A stretch of DNA of 64,000 bases, taken from assembly GCF_001461825.1 (NCBI RefSeq), contig NZ_LLZC01000001.1:1-64000 (forward strand). The letters run 5' to 3'. Both the position numbers and the translations under genes were made by a program. Shown in pieces: positions 27,075-35,913 of the stretch (position 1 is the first letter of the stretch; every line of letters starts with the position of its first letter). Below the pieces are notes generated by a model. The model was not told where the DNA came from and did no database searches. It saw nothing but the letters and a program-made list of their open reading frames with translations. The DNA comes from Bacillus velezensis. Its GTDB lineage: Bacteria; Bacillota; Bacilli; Bacillales; Bacillaceae.

Positions 27075-27238
27075 ATTACAGCGCCCGAACTAAGCGCCCG
27101 AAAAACGGCTTAGTTGACGAGGATGGAGGTTATCGAATTTTCGGCGGATGCCTCCCGGCTGATTCATTTAGATCACAGCCGTAAGGATTTCTTCAAACCG
27201 GAGGGGCGACTCTCCGAACAAAGAGAAATCACATGATC
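27075..27238 (+). ncRNA. glmS ribozyme riboswitch
   Basis: The conserved glmS catalytic core is present: AGCGCCCGAACTAAGCGCCC at the 5' end, GACGAGGATGGAGGTTATCG, the GGCGGATGCCTCCCGGCTG segment, CACAGCCGTAAGGATTTC, and the closing AACAAAGAGAAATCACATG. Cleavage is expected between A27080 and G27081. When glucosamine 6-phosphate binds, the RNA cuts itself and the glmS message is destroyed, giving feedback on the enzyme. Confidence 0.96.
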
Positions 27239-27329
27239 TTCCAAAAAAACATGTGGGAGGGGACGATTGAAAGTCCCCTTGTAATTTGACTTTCTTCGTC
27301 TCCTTTTGCACCTTTAGGAGGAAGAAAAT

Positions 27330-29132
27330 ATGTGTGGAATTGTAGGTTACATCGGTCAGCTTGATGCGAAAGAGATTTTGTTAAAAGGATTAGAGAAGCT
27401 TGAGTACCGCGGTTATGACTCTGCCGGTATCGCTGTGGCGAATGAGCAGGGCGTGCATGTGTACAAAGAAAAAGGCCGCATCGCCGACCTTCGTGAAGTG
27501 GTGGATCACACGGTTGAATCTCAAGCGGGAATCGGCCATACACGCTGGGCGACTCACGGCGAACCAAGCTTTCTGAACGCTCACCCGCATCAAAGCGCAC
27601 TCGGCCGCTTTACACTTGTTCACAACGGTGTGATCGAGAACTATGTTCAGCTGAAGCGCGAATATCTTGAAAACGTTGAACTGAAAAGCGACACGGACAC
27701 TGAAGTAGTCGTTCAAATGATCGAGCAATTTGTGGCGGGAGGACTTAGCACAGAAGAAGCGTTCCGCAAAACACTGACTCTGTTAAAAGGCTCTTACGCA
27801 ATTGCATTATTTGACGGTGAAAACACAGACACCATTTACGTTGCAAAAAACAAAAGCCCTCTGTTAATCGGCCTTGGAGATACGTTTAACGTCGTGGCAT
27901 CTGACGCGATGGCTATGCTTCAAGTAACGAATGAATACGTTGAGCTTTTGGACAAAGAAATGGTGATCGTGACAAAAGACGAAGCCGTGATTAAAAACCT
28001 TGACGGTGAAGTCATGACACGTGCATCTTATATCGCTGAGCTTGACGCCAGTGATATCGAAAAAGGCACATACCCTCACTACATGTTAAAAGAAACGGAT
28101 GAGCAGCCGCTTGTTATGCGCAAAATCATCCAAACGTATCAGGACGAAAACGGCAGACTGGCCGTGGCCGGCGATGTCGCTGACGCCGTGGCGGAAGCGG
28201 ACCGCATTTATATCGTGGCTTGCGGAACGAGCTACCATGCCGGTCTTGTCGGGAAACAATATATTGAAATGTGGGCAAACGTACCGGTTGAAGTGCATGT
28301 AGCGAGTGAATTCTCTTACAACATGCCGCTTCTGTCTAAGAAGCCGCTCTTTATCTTCCTTTCTCAAAGCGGAGAAACAGCGGACAGCCGCGCCGTGCTT
28401 GTTCAAGTCAAAGCGCTGGGTCACAAAGCGCTGACGATTACAAACGTTCCGGGATCAACGCTTTCCCGTGAAGCGGATTACACATTGCTTCTGCACGCAG
28501 GCCCTGAGATCGCGGTTGCATCAACAAAAGCGTATACGGCTCAGATTGCCGTCCTCGCGATCCTTGCGTCCGTTGCAGCAGAACGCAACGGCGTTGATAT
28601 CGGTTTTGATTTGGTCAAAGAATTAGGTATCGCGGCAAACGCCATGGAAGCCCTCTGCGACCAGAAGGACGAAATGGAAATGATTGCGCGTGAGTACCTG
28701 ACTGTTTCAAGAAACGCTTTCTTCATCGGCCGCGGCCTTGACTACTTCGTGTGTGTCGAAGGCGCCCTGAAGCTGAAAGAGATTTCTTACATCCAGGCGG
28801 AAGGCTTCGCCGGCGGCGAGCTGAAGCACGGAACAATCGCTCTGATTGAAGAAGGAACACCGGTCTTTGCACTGGCGACACAAGAACACGTCAACCTGAG
28901 CATCCGCGGAAATGTGAAGGAAGTCGCAGCCCGCGGCGCCAACACTTGCATCATCTCGCTGAAAGGCTTAGAAGACGCAGACGACAGATTCATCCTGCCG
29001 GAAGTCAACCCTGCACTTGCTCCGCTGGTTTCTGTTGTGCCATTGCAGCTGATCGCTTACTACGCTGCACTGCACCGCGGCTGTGACGTTGATAAACCGC
29101 GCAACCTTGCGAAGAGTGTGACTGTGGAGTAG
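27330..29132 (+). CDS. glmS: glucosamine-fructose-6-phosphate aminotransferase
   Basis: A 600-residue two-domain enzyme. The class II glutamine amidotransferase domain starts with MCGIVGYIG, where Cys2 becomes the N-terminal nucleophile after Met removal, with RWATHGEPS near residue 73. Two SIS isomerase domains follow ([12 protein letters not shown] near 292, SQSGETADS near 340). The C-terminus [13 protein letters not shown] is the conserved end. It makes glucosamine 6-phosphate from fructose 6-phosphate and glutamine, the first step of wall amino-sugar synthesis. TTTAGGAGGAAG precedes ATG at 27330. Control is by the self-cleaving leader. Confidence 0.98.
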   Translation: MCGIVGYIGQLDAKEILLKGLEKLEYRGYDSAGIAVANEQGVHVYKEKGRIADLREVVDHTVESQAGIGHTRWATHGEPSFLNAHPHQSALGRFTLVHNGVIENYVQLKREYLENVELKSDTDTEVVVQMIEQFVAGGLSTEEAFRKTLTLLKGSYAIALFDGENTDTIYVAKNKSPLLIGLGDTFNVVASDAMAMLQVTNEYVELLDKEMVIVTKDEAVIKNLDGEVMTRASYIAELDASDIEKGTYPHYMLKETDEQPLVMRKIIQTYQDENGRLAVAGDVADAVAEADRIYIVACGTSYHAGLVGKQYIEMWANVPVEVHVASEFSYNMPLLSKKPLFIFLSQSGETADSRAVLVQVKALGHKALTITNVPGSTLSREADYTLLLHAGPEIAVASTKAYTAQIAVLAILASVAAERNGVDIGFDLVKELGIAANAMEALCDQKDEMEMIAREYLTVSRNAFFIGRGLDYFVCVEGALKLKEISYIQAEGFAGGELKHGTIALIEEGTPVFALATQEHVNLSIRGNVKEVAARGANTCIISLKGLEDADDRFILPEVNPALAPLVSVVPLQLIAYYAALHRGCDVDKPRNLAKSVTVE

Positions 29133-29197
29133 GGATAAATAATTCACGGTAAACAGCTTTAGCGGATAATATAGTTGTTTAAATATTTGAATGATTT

Positions 29198-29241
29198 ACA
29201 TCCGTTCGCTTATAATTAGAATAAGCGAACGGATGTTTTTG
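29198..29241 (+). terminator. terminator of glmS
   Basis: A perfect 16-bp stem (arm ACATCCGTTCGCTTAT) with a seven-base loop and TTTTT. Confidence 0.9.
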
Positions 29242-29892
29242 TTTATGAGAATATAATCGGGAATTGAATATAACAATTATGCCAATAGTTACGTATTATA
29301 GATGTGAGTCCTATATATAGGTCTATTCAAATTTTTAGTGCTAATAAGCTTGCGCTAATAAAGGAGCTATAACTGTAGGTTTAACCCTAAAAGCAAATCT
29401 TAATCTAAGTACAGTACTTTTAGAGTGGGAAATATCTACTATGCTTACTTTAATAGTAAAAGCTTCCCTTTCACTATTAAAAATGCTAATGATTTGGAGA
29501 TGAGTTATAAGGTAACAGTAGCTTGCTTATAAGAATGGTTTTGTTCATATAAATATGCGAGAATTGTGTAATGTCGAAAAAACTGGTAATGATTGCTGTT
29601 TCAAGATTTGGAGATTTAAAGAACCCTGACCTTTGGGGAATAGTCACAGTACTGGACAATCCTATTTGGGCCAATAAGGAAAGAAAATATGAAAAATTGC
29701 TGAAAGAATGGTCAGTGCCTTGAATTAACTGAAAAAGTAGATTCATATCAATCGTATTAATTTGAAAGAACCGAGGTCATTACTTTCCGGTTATGTAGAC
29801 ATTTAATTTTAAAACTTAAAATATGTAGATCAAGATTCATATGAAAGGAAAGTTAGATTAGAATCGAATTTTAAGTTTAGGAGGAAGATAAA
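29242..29892. other. AT-rich gap with decayed coding fragments
   Basis: About 650 bp between the glmS terminator and the SIR2 gene. One plus-strand open stretch ending near 29530 reads STFRVGNIYYAYFNSKSFPF and on to VTVACL, with no start or ribosome site. A second, 29571-29723, is listed separately. The AT content resembles the SIR2 gene, not glmS. I see no transposase, tRNA or clear inverted terminal repeats. Confidence 0.5.
29571..29723 (+). CDS. 50-residue ORF, probably a gene fragment
   Basis: ATG 29571 to TGA 29721-29723 encodes a 50-residue peptide ending in DLWGIVTVLDNP and then a Lys/Glu-rich tail WANKERKYEKLLKEW. The composition looks like real protein, but there is no ribosome binding site, so it is more likely the 3' end of a decayed gene than a working one. 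I do not recognise the family. Confidence 0.25.
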   Translation: MSKKLVMIAVSRFGDLKNPDLWGIVTVLDNPIWANKERKYEKLLKEWSVP

Positions 29893-32856
29893 TTGAGTGA
29901 CTATTTTTTAGATACGAGTATAACAAAAATCCAAGAGGCAAGCGAAAACAATAAACTAGTGGTATTCGTAGGTGCGGGGGTTTCAGCAAATTCAGGAATT
30001 CCAACTTGGAATGAATTAATTAAAGAATTTGCACAAGATTTGGGAGAATTTGATGTAGACAGATCTCCAGATTTATATATGAAAATTCCTCAATATTATT
30101 TTAATGAAAGAGGAGAAAAAGAATATTTTGAAAAAATGAATGAAGTTTTTTCAAAAAAGAAATATAAACCAAATCCTATACATAAGGAGATTTTTAAACT
30201 TAAACCAACTCATATTATTACAACTAACTATGATACTTTGCTGGAAGAAGCAGCTATTGAAGAAGGACAGTTTTTTCATACTGTAAAACACGATTTAGAT
30301 CTTCCATATGATAATTTTAATAAAACTATTATTAAAATGCATGGCGATTTTGAAAACAGAAACATTGTACTAAAGGAAGATGACTATTTGAATTATTCTT
30401 CTAATTTCACGTTGATTGAAAGTTATATTAAAGCTTTGATTGCCACAAATACAGTTTTATTTATAGGATATTCGATAAATGATTCAAATTTCAATTTGAT
30501 TTTTCAATGGGTTAAAAATATTTTAAGAAATCATTTTCAACCAGCATATCTAATTGAGAGTAGTAAGAAGTACTCACGGATGGAACATGCGTACTATAAA
30601 AATCGCGGAATTAACATTTTATATTATGATGAAATAAGTAATATGCCGAATAATAATATTTTTGATATATCTAATTGGAGAGGTAATAGATTATTTGATG
30701 TATTAAGTTATTTTAATTCTTTTGATAAAATGACGAAAATGAGTGACTTAGAAATTATCTATAATAAAATTAGTTGTTTTGAAAAGTTAAATTTTATAAT
30801 GCCTGAGCAAATTGTAAAGAACTTAGGGTTAAAATCTGTAGGATATGATTTATTTGGTGATAGAACTTTAACTATTCTAAATGGAGAGAATGGTTTATCA
30901 AGGGTATTTTCTAACCATGACACATATAAAGATAATTGGATTTTTCAGAAAATCATAATGATATTTAAAAAAGCAAATATACAGGGCGTGTCTAGGGAAA
31001 AACAAATAATATTCAGTATTGATAATCAAGATAATTACCTAGCTAATCTAAGGGCTAGAATAATAGATCAAGATAGTTTAATAGATCCTATAGATATAAA
31101 TAGTTTTACAAGCCTTATAGAGGGAGAAGATTATTTTCTCATGTTAAAACAGGCATTTGCTTATTGTGAATGTGATAAGTTTTACGATGCCTATAAATAT
31201 TATAAGACGATTTCATTGAAAGCTTTTCAAGATAAGGAGTTTTTGATTTATTATATTTCGGAATTTAACAGGAAGCATGTTGGGAAGTTTTTAGTAAATG
31301 GATATTATAATGTGAATAACAATATTGAAATGGAACTTAAAGAACTAGATCTTGAAAATATTTATGCAAATCTCCCCAATAGAGAAAGAAAGAGCATAGA
31401 ATTTTTAAAAGAGCTTCAAGATTTTAATTTAATATATAAAGTACAAAATAAATTGAATAAAGAAGTGGACACATTAAAGGAAACAAAACGTACTGTGGAA
31501 AATGGAGGATTTTCTTTTAATAGCTCACTCAATAAAAATTTTCATATGATTAGCAATATTTGGCTTTTCGTAGAAGCGAATTATCTATGTATAAATAAAT
31601 ACAAAGAGATTCAAAGCCTGTATTTAAGTTTTGTAGAAGGCATTTTTGCGAGCTACAGTACCCAATCAAATAATTCGAAGAGTTTTTTTAACAAAGTATC
31701 CTTAAATAAAATAGAAAAATTAGATCTATATGAAGTATATATAATAATAACAAAATTAAAAACTAGTGACTTTGAAAATGTTTTGGTAGAGTATAATCTT
31801 AGAGAATTAAAACTTGAAAATTCAGCTTTTGAGTATATTATGAAGGTTTTGGACAAAGTGATTGATAATATTCTAAATAATCGCAATAAGAAAAAAAGTG
31901 AGCATTATTTTTACAATATAATAGTATTAACTTCAAAAACAAATCTAGACTTTGAACAGGCGAATCTTATTGCAGGTAAGTTGTTATTACTCCTCAACGA
32001 AAGTATAAATTTAAATGAATTTAAATATATAAATAAATTTATAGTGGCAGTAGCAAACAAAGAAATTTTAGCACAAAGTACAGTATTGGATTATTTAGAA
32101 AAGTATTTAGAAATATACATGCGAAATAGCAGGATAATTGAATTTGATAACAATGGACTGTATAAAAATTTAACTAATATATATGTAAATTACAATGAGT
32201 ATCCTATAAATAAGGATATAACCTCTAGTTATGTAATTTTAATAAAGAAATCCTATGAAGAAAAAGAATATGATATTTTATATACTGTTTTTGAAAATTT
32301 AATAGTTCCGATACTAAAGGCTATATCTGAAGAATACAAGAATATAATAATTAAAGTAATTGAAAGTTTAGTAGAAAAAATTAAAAGCAAAGAAGGATTA
32401 TTGCAATTTAATGAGTTGAATTTTTATTATATAATTTCAATTAACGATGTTATTACTGAGGACAAAGAAATTAATAAAAAAATTATAGAAGATACAGTTG
32501 TTAAAATAAAGAATGAAAATAAAGCTGTTAAAGTACATCCGGATCCTATTGAAAGAAACCTGAATATATTAACAGATTTATATAGGAGAAATAAGCTTAA
32601 AAAAGAGGAATTGGAAGAGTTTGTGGATGTTTTTGGTGGTTACTCAGAGTATTTTGATTTAGTTTTTAATACGAAGAATCTTAAATTAACTGATATAGAT
32701 TTACTTTCATATCTAAAGGAAGAAGAGATAGAATCTTTAATGAATAATAAAGGAATGAAAGAATGTATTTATAGCTTATTTGAAAAAAAACTAAGGTATC
32801 TGCCATTTGAAAAATACGAAGATATCTTTGGTAAGCTTTATGCAAAGAAGTTTTAA
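29893..32856 (+). CDS. SIR2-domain antiphage protein, DSR-like
   Basis: A 987-residue protein with an N-terminal SIR2 NADase domain (about 1-270) and a long helical C-terminal part. Visible SIR2 motifs are FVGAGVS (25-31), TTNYD with N112, the catalytic H150 in KMHGDF, and LFIGYSINDSN (189-199). The 38-residue gap between N112 and H150 equals that between N133 and H171, the catalytic pair I recall for DSR2. The order of conserved segments (VLKEDDYLNY, and GGFSFNSS near residue 540) also parallels DSR2. DSR proteins sense phage proteins and deplete NAD+, causing abortive infection. TTG start follows TAGGAGG at eight bases. The gene is much more AT-rich than its neighbours, a sign of transfer. 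Confidence 0.85.
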   Translation: MSDYFLDTSITKIQEASENNKLVVFVGAGVSANSGIPTWNELIKEFAQDLGEFDVDRSPDLYMKIPQYYFNERGEKEYFEKMNEVFSKKKYKPNPIHKEIFKLKPTHIITTNYDTLLEEAAIEEGQFFHTVKHDLDLPYDNFNKTIIKMHGDFENRNIVLKEDDYLNYSSNFTLIESYIKALIATNTVLFIGYSINDSNFNLIFQWVKNILRNHFQPAYLIESSKKYSRMEHAYYKNRGINILYYDEISNMPNNNIFDISNWRGNRLFDVLSYFNSFDKMTKMSDLEIIYNKISCFEKLNFIMPEQIVKNLGLKSVGYDLFGDRTLTILNGENGLSRVFSNHDTYKDNWIFQKIIMIFKKANIQGVSREKQIIFSIDNQDNYLANLRARIIDQDSLIDPIDINSFTSLIEGEDYFLMLKQAFAYCECDKFYDAYKYYKTISLKAFQDKEFLIYYISEFNRKHVGKFLVNGYYNVNNNIEMELKELDLENIYANLPNRERKSIEFLKELQDFNLIYKVQNKLNKEVDTLKETKRTVENGGFSFNSSLNKNFHMISNIWLFVEANYLCINKYKEIQSLYLSFVEGIFASYSTQSNNSKSFFNKVSLNKIEKLDLYEVYIIITKLKTSDFENVLVEYNLRELKLENSAFEYIMKVLDKVIDNILNNRNKKKSEHYFYNIIVLTSKTNLDFEQANLIAGKLLLLLNESINLNEFKYINKFIVAVANKEILAQSTVLDYLEKYLEIYMRNSRIIEFDNNGLYKNLTNIYVNYNEYPINKDITSSYVILIKKSYEEKEYDILYTVFENLIVPILKAISEEYKNIIIKVIESLVEKIKSKEGLLQFNELNFYYIISINDVITEDKEINKKIIEDTVVKIKNENKAVKVHPDPIERNLNILTDLYRRNKLKKEELEEFVDVFGGYSEYFDLVFNTKNLKLTDIDLLSYLKEEEIESLMNNKGMKECIYSLFEKKLRYLPFEKYEDIFGKLYAKKF

Positions 32857-32899
32857 ATGATTTATAATACAACAAATTTATTTTAAGTGGGAAAATTAG

Positions 32900-32930
32900 C
32901 CCCTCTGAGATAAACCAGAGGGGTTTTTTA
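32900..32930 (+). terminator. terminator of the SIR2 gene
   Basis: CCCCTCTG / CAGAGGGG stem with an eight-base loop and six T. Confidence 0.85.
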
Positions 32931-33330
32931 TGAAAGTTAGAAGTGCACACCTTTTCGATTGACCGGAAGATTTTTATATTTGTAAAGAAATCCCCTTTTA
33001 TATATTGAAAAGGATTAACACCTGCCTTATAATACGAGATGCATTCCAGTTAATATCCATAAATGTAATCATTGGTAAATCGTTTTTGTGCATGCCTCAT
33101 CGGAAAGTAATCACCTCCAGCAATTTTCATCATGAATATTCCATTATATAACCGTAATCAATCGATTACACATCCAAATTATGATTAAAAAAGACCTTAA
33201 AATCCCTGTTGTATTTGCCGACTCCTGATCCATTATGAATACCTCGACTAGATATGAAAATAACAACATTTTTTCAATAATCCGGTTCAATTCTTAAAAA
33301 AGTCCTGACAACAATGATAGGAGTGGAATG
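32931..33330. other. gene-free gap with a leftward promoter-like site
   Basis: About 400 bp without a convincing gene. On the minus strand TATAAT (about 33149-33144) is preceded by a 6-4-6 inverted repeat GTAATC-N4-GATTAC (33154-33169). It is followed by a short frame MRHAQKRFTNDYIYGY (about 33094-33044) behind GGAGGTGAT. It may be a remnant of a divergent gene. The promoter of the following ABC transporter must also lie here, but I cannot place it securely. Confidence 0.3.
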
Positions 33331-34203
33331 ATGTCAAACCTTTTAGAAATCAGAAACATCAGCAAATCTTTTGGTCATAAAGTTGTTTTAAAGGATGTTA
33401 CATTCAATGTGCCTGCCGGATCAATTGTCGGTTTTATCGGTGATAACGGCGCAGGCAAGTCAACAACATTTAAAACGATATTAGGGTTAATCTCTCAGGA
33501 TAGAGGTAAAGTGAAAATCTTTGGTAAAGAGAATCTGGATAAACATATAAAGTTCAAAGAAGATATAGGGGTCGTATTTGATGCGATGAATCTGCCCGCG
33601 CATCTTACGATAAAACAGCTGAATCATGTATTTAAAAAACTATTCGGTGCTTGGGACCAAGACAATTTTTATCGGTTGGTTCATTCTTTCTCTTTACCTA
33701 TGGACAAAAAAGTGAATACATTCTCGCGCGGCATGTCAATGAAGTTATCAGTAGCTGTTGCTTTGTCGCATAATGCAAAATTATTACTCCTGGATGAAGC
33801 AACGGGAGGGCTTGATCCCTCTTCAAGAGATGCTCTGTTAAATGAATTAAAAAGCTTTGTGAGTAAAAGCAACGGCGGTATTTTACTTTCATCGCACATT
33901 ATGACTGATGTCGAGAAGATAGCCAGCCATATCATTATGATGAAAGATGGCGAAATTTTATTAAATGAAGAGAAAGACAAGGTTCTTGAAAGCTATACTG
34001 TTATAGACGTTGATGAAGGCCGATTGGCTGAGCTTGACGAAGATATCGTTCTAGCAAAAAGGAATCATGGATCTTATTGGAGTGTGCTTGTATCGGATCA
34101 ACAGAAATTGCCGAATGGCGTAACGGCCAACACCATTTCCATAGAAGAAATCAGCGTCTTTTTAACGAGGAGTGAAAACATTGAGAGGTCTGTTACTGAC
34201 TAA
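33331..34203 (+). CDS. ABC transporter ATP-binding protein
   Basis: A 290-residue ABC ATPase. Walker A is GDNGAGKSTT near residue 40, the signature is FSRGMSMKLSVA near 133 (a variant of LSGGQ), Walker B is LLLLDEATGGLDP near 152, and the switch His lies in LSSHIMTDVEKI. A C-terminal accessory domain follows from about 220. The SNLLEIRNISKSF start and short partner permease resemble YtrB/PmtA-type exporters, often used for peptide or lipid-active toxins. ATG at 33331 has better spacing from GGAG than the adjacent ATG at 33328. It overlaps the permease gene by about 23 bp. Confidence 0.85.
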   Translation: MSNLLEIRNISKSFGHKVVLKDVTFNVPAGSIVGFIGDNGAGKSTTFKTILGLISQDRGKVKIFGKENLDKHIKFKEDIGVVFDAMNLPAHLTIKQLNHVFKKLFGAWDQDNFYRLVHSFSLPMDKKVNTFSRGMSMKLSVAVALSHNAKLLLLDEATGGLDPSSRDALLNELKSFVSKSNGGILLSSHIMTDVEKIASHIIMMKDGEILLNEEKDKVLESYTVIDVDEGRLAELDEDIVLAKRNHGSYWSVLVSDQQKLPNGVTANTISIEEISVFLTRSENIERSVTD

Positions 34204-34843
34204 CTATTACTTGGTTTATCGGAGTTTCTTTGCATACACGGGGTTGGCCATATTGGTATCAGCAGTCATTTTTTATTTTGGGGATGCTTCAATGCATCGT
34301 TTTGTTGCTATGCTGATTATTTTGTTTGTCGTCATGCCCGCACTTGAGGTTATAAAGTATGAGAGCAAGTCTGGCTATGACAGGTATGTCCTGACTTTAC
34401 CGGTCAGCAGAACAAATATTGTTCAAAGTCACTATGTCTTTTATCTTTTGATTGTTGTGATCGGAGCTGTAATATCTTATGGTATTTTCCTTGTATACAG
34501 CCTGGGTTCTGATGAACCAATTGACGGCATATTGAATATTGTCTCTTTTGGAACGTTCATCGTTCTCTTTGCCGGTGCAATCGTTTATCCTCTTCTCTAC
34601 ATGATAGGCCCGGAAAAATCCGATGCTATCGTGATTGGAGGTGCAATGGGGGGACTTTTTGCTACCTTTGGATTGCAAAGTGTCGTTGGGTATGCAGCAG
34701 AACAAGTACCGCTGTCATTTTTGCACATAAATCCTTCTTTATATGTCCCGATTATATATCTCATGATCGGCGTTATCTTATATATCATTTCATTTTTCAT
34801 TGCTGCGGCTATCTATCATAAAAAAGAATTTACAACAGGATAA
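34181..34843 (+). CDS. ABC-2 type permease
   Basis: A 220-residue membrane protein with six hydrophobic segments and no other domain, of the ABC-2 permease type paired with YtrB/PmtA-like ATPases. I prefer TTG at 34181, eight bases after GAGGAG; GTG at 34172 is in frame but sits within that ribosome site. It is translationally coupled to the ATPase gene. Substrate unknown. A strong terminator follows at 34885-34916. Confidence 0.75.
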   Translation: MRGLLLTNYYLVYRSFFAYTGLAILVSAVIFYFGDASMHRFVAMLIILFVVMPALEVIKYESKSGYDRYVLTLPVSRTNIVQSHYVFYLLIVVIGAVISYGIFLVYSLGSDEPIDGILNIVSFGTFIVLFAGAIVYPLLYMIGPEKSDAIVIGGAMGGLFATFGLQSVVGYAAEQVPLSFLHINPSLYVPIIYLMIGVILYIISFFIAAAIYHKKEFTTG

Positions 34844-34884
34844 GGCAAGGAACGGGCTCATAAATTCACTTAAACTTCAAGCAG

Positions 34885-34916
34885 ACAGCCGCCCGCCCAA
34901 TGGGCGGCTGTTCTTC
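34885..34916. terminator. bidirectional terminator, permease / ybdN
   Basis: ACAGCCGCCC / GGGCGGCTGT stem with a seven-base loop and TTCTTCT, between convergent genes. Confidence 0.8.
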
Positions 34917-34919
34917 TAA

Positions 34920-35779
34920 TTAAAACTGCGTTGTCACATCGTACTCATAATCAATCTTCAATTTCACATTTTTCATAGTCGATTTTGCTGTTGCGAGTGT
35001 GTTGTATTTAAAATTCCAGATGCTTGAGACTGAGAGGTTATCATCCAGTGTGATATCGTAATTTCCTTGAGTGGAGCTGTTTGCGAGTGCGCGGTGCCAC
35101 ACTTTATTTTCTTCAGACATTATGCAGTGTCTTGTGTTTCCTTGGCTTGGTGTTTGAGTCGCGGCGGTACTGATTCTTTTCACTATGGCGTCTTTTGGAA
35201 TGCTTGTTTGTTTGGTTAAGTCGAGCCTGAGAACAGTTGAATCTGCTCCATTCGGACTGAGGTTTGTATTTCCTTTATTTTCAGCCGTGCCGCTGAATGA
35301 GAAGGTCTCGCTTCCGGTTTTGATTCGATCGTAAATGGAGAGTGTAAAGTATATATCGTCAGTGTATGAGCCGCGGGACACTTTCACGTAGAACGTCTCG
35401 TTGTTTTCTTTCGCATCTGTAATGGCATAGATAAAAGGAAGCGGCGTATCAGGGTTTATCACTTCTGTGCCTTTAGCACTTTGTTTTTATTATAAATTTC
35501 AATGCTCATTCCCTTGTATTCACTTCTTGTTGAGCTCCTGACATAGAGTCTTTCTCCCTTATTTGCCGTGAAAGTGAAGTACGATTCTTTTTCCCCTTCC
35601 GGCAATATGGCAGTATCAATATTTTTATATTTCCAGTAGTCTACTGGATTGGCAGTTTCAAATGAGTGATTTCCTGTAATAGTGCTTACTTGAAACGCAG
35701 AGGCTGAGGCTGAAGGTGCAATCAATACGCCTGATAATACGATTGCACTGACAAATAGCATAGATACATACTTTTTCAT
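34920..35779 (-). pseudogene. ybdN: ybdN-like secreted protein gene, frameshifted
   Basis: Two overlapping frames together encode one YbdN-like protein of about 285 residues. The first (35779-35459) has a signal peptide ending in ASAS and stops after IYNKNKVLKAQK. The second starts at INPDTPLPFIYA. Adding one base near 35474-35482 (CTAAAGGCACAG on the minus strand) joins them as …VLKGTEVINPDTPLPF. The promoter (35804-35832) and ribosome site (AAAGGGGG) are intact, so the break may be recent or a sequencing error. The function of YbdN is unknown. Confidence 0.75.
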
Positions 35780-35803
35780 GGAAAAATCCCCCTTTTTGAC
35801 TAC

Positions 35804-35832
35804 ATCATACATAAAAACCCTCATGATGTAAA
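35804..35832 (-). promoter_or_regulatory. sigma-A promoter of ybdN
   Basis: Minus strand TTTACA (35832-35827), 17-bp spacer, TATGAT (35809-35804). Confidence 0.7.
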
Positions 35833-35913
35833 CATTTGTTATTTTAGGTTAAAATCAACTGGAAAACAGCCGATACAAACACTAGAACATCATCTCAAGC
35901 GGAGGTTAAAAAC

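Noticed and set aside
29198..29241. Long perfect inverted repeat after glmS as a transposon end
   Set aside because: It has a terminator's loop and T-run and no partner copy near 33 kb, so it is the glmS terminator.
29486..29746. An 86-codon minus-strand frame overlapping the 29571-29723 fragment
   Set aside because: No ribosome binding site and no recognisable protein pattern; it is the complement of the plus-strand fragment, in AT-rich DNA where such frames arise by chance.
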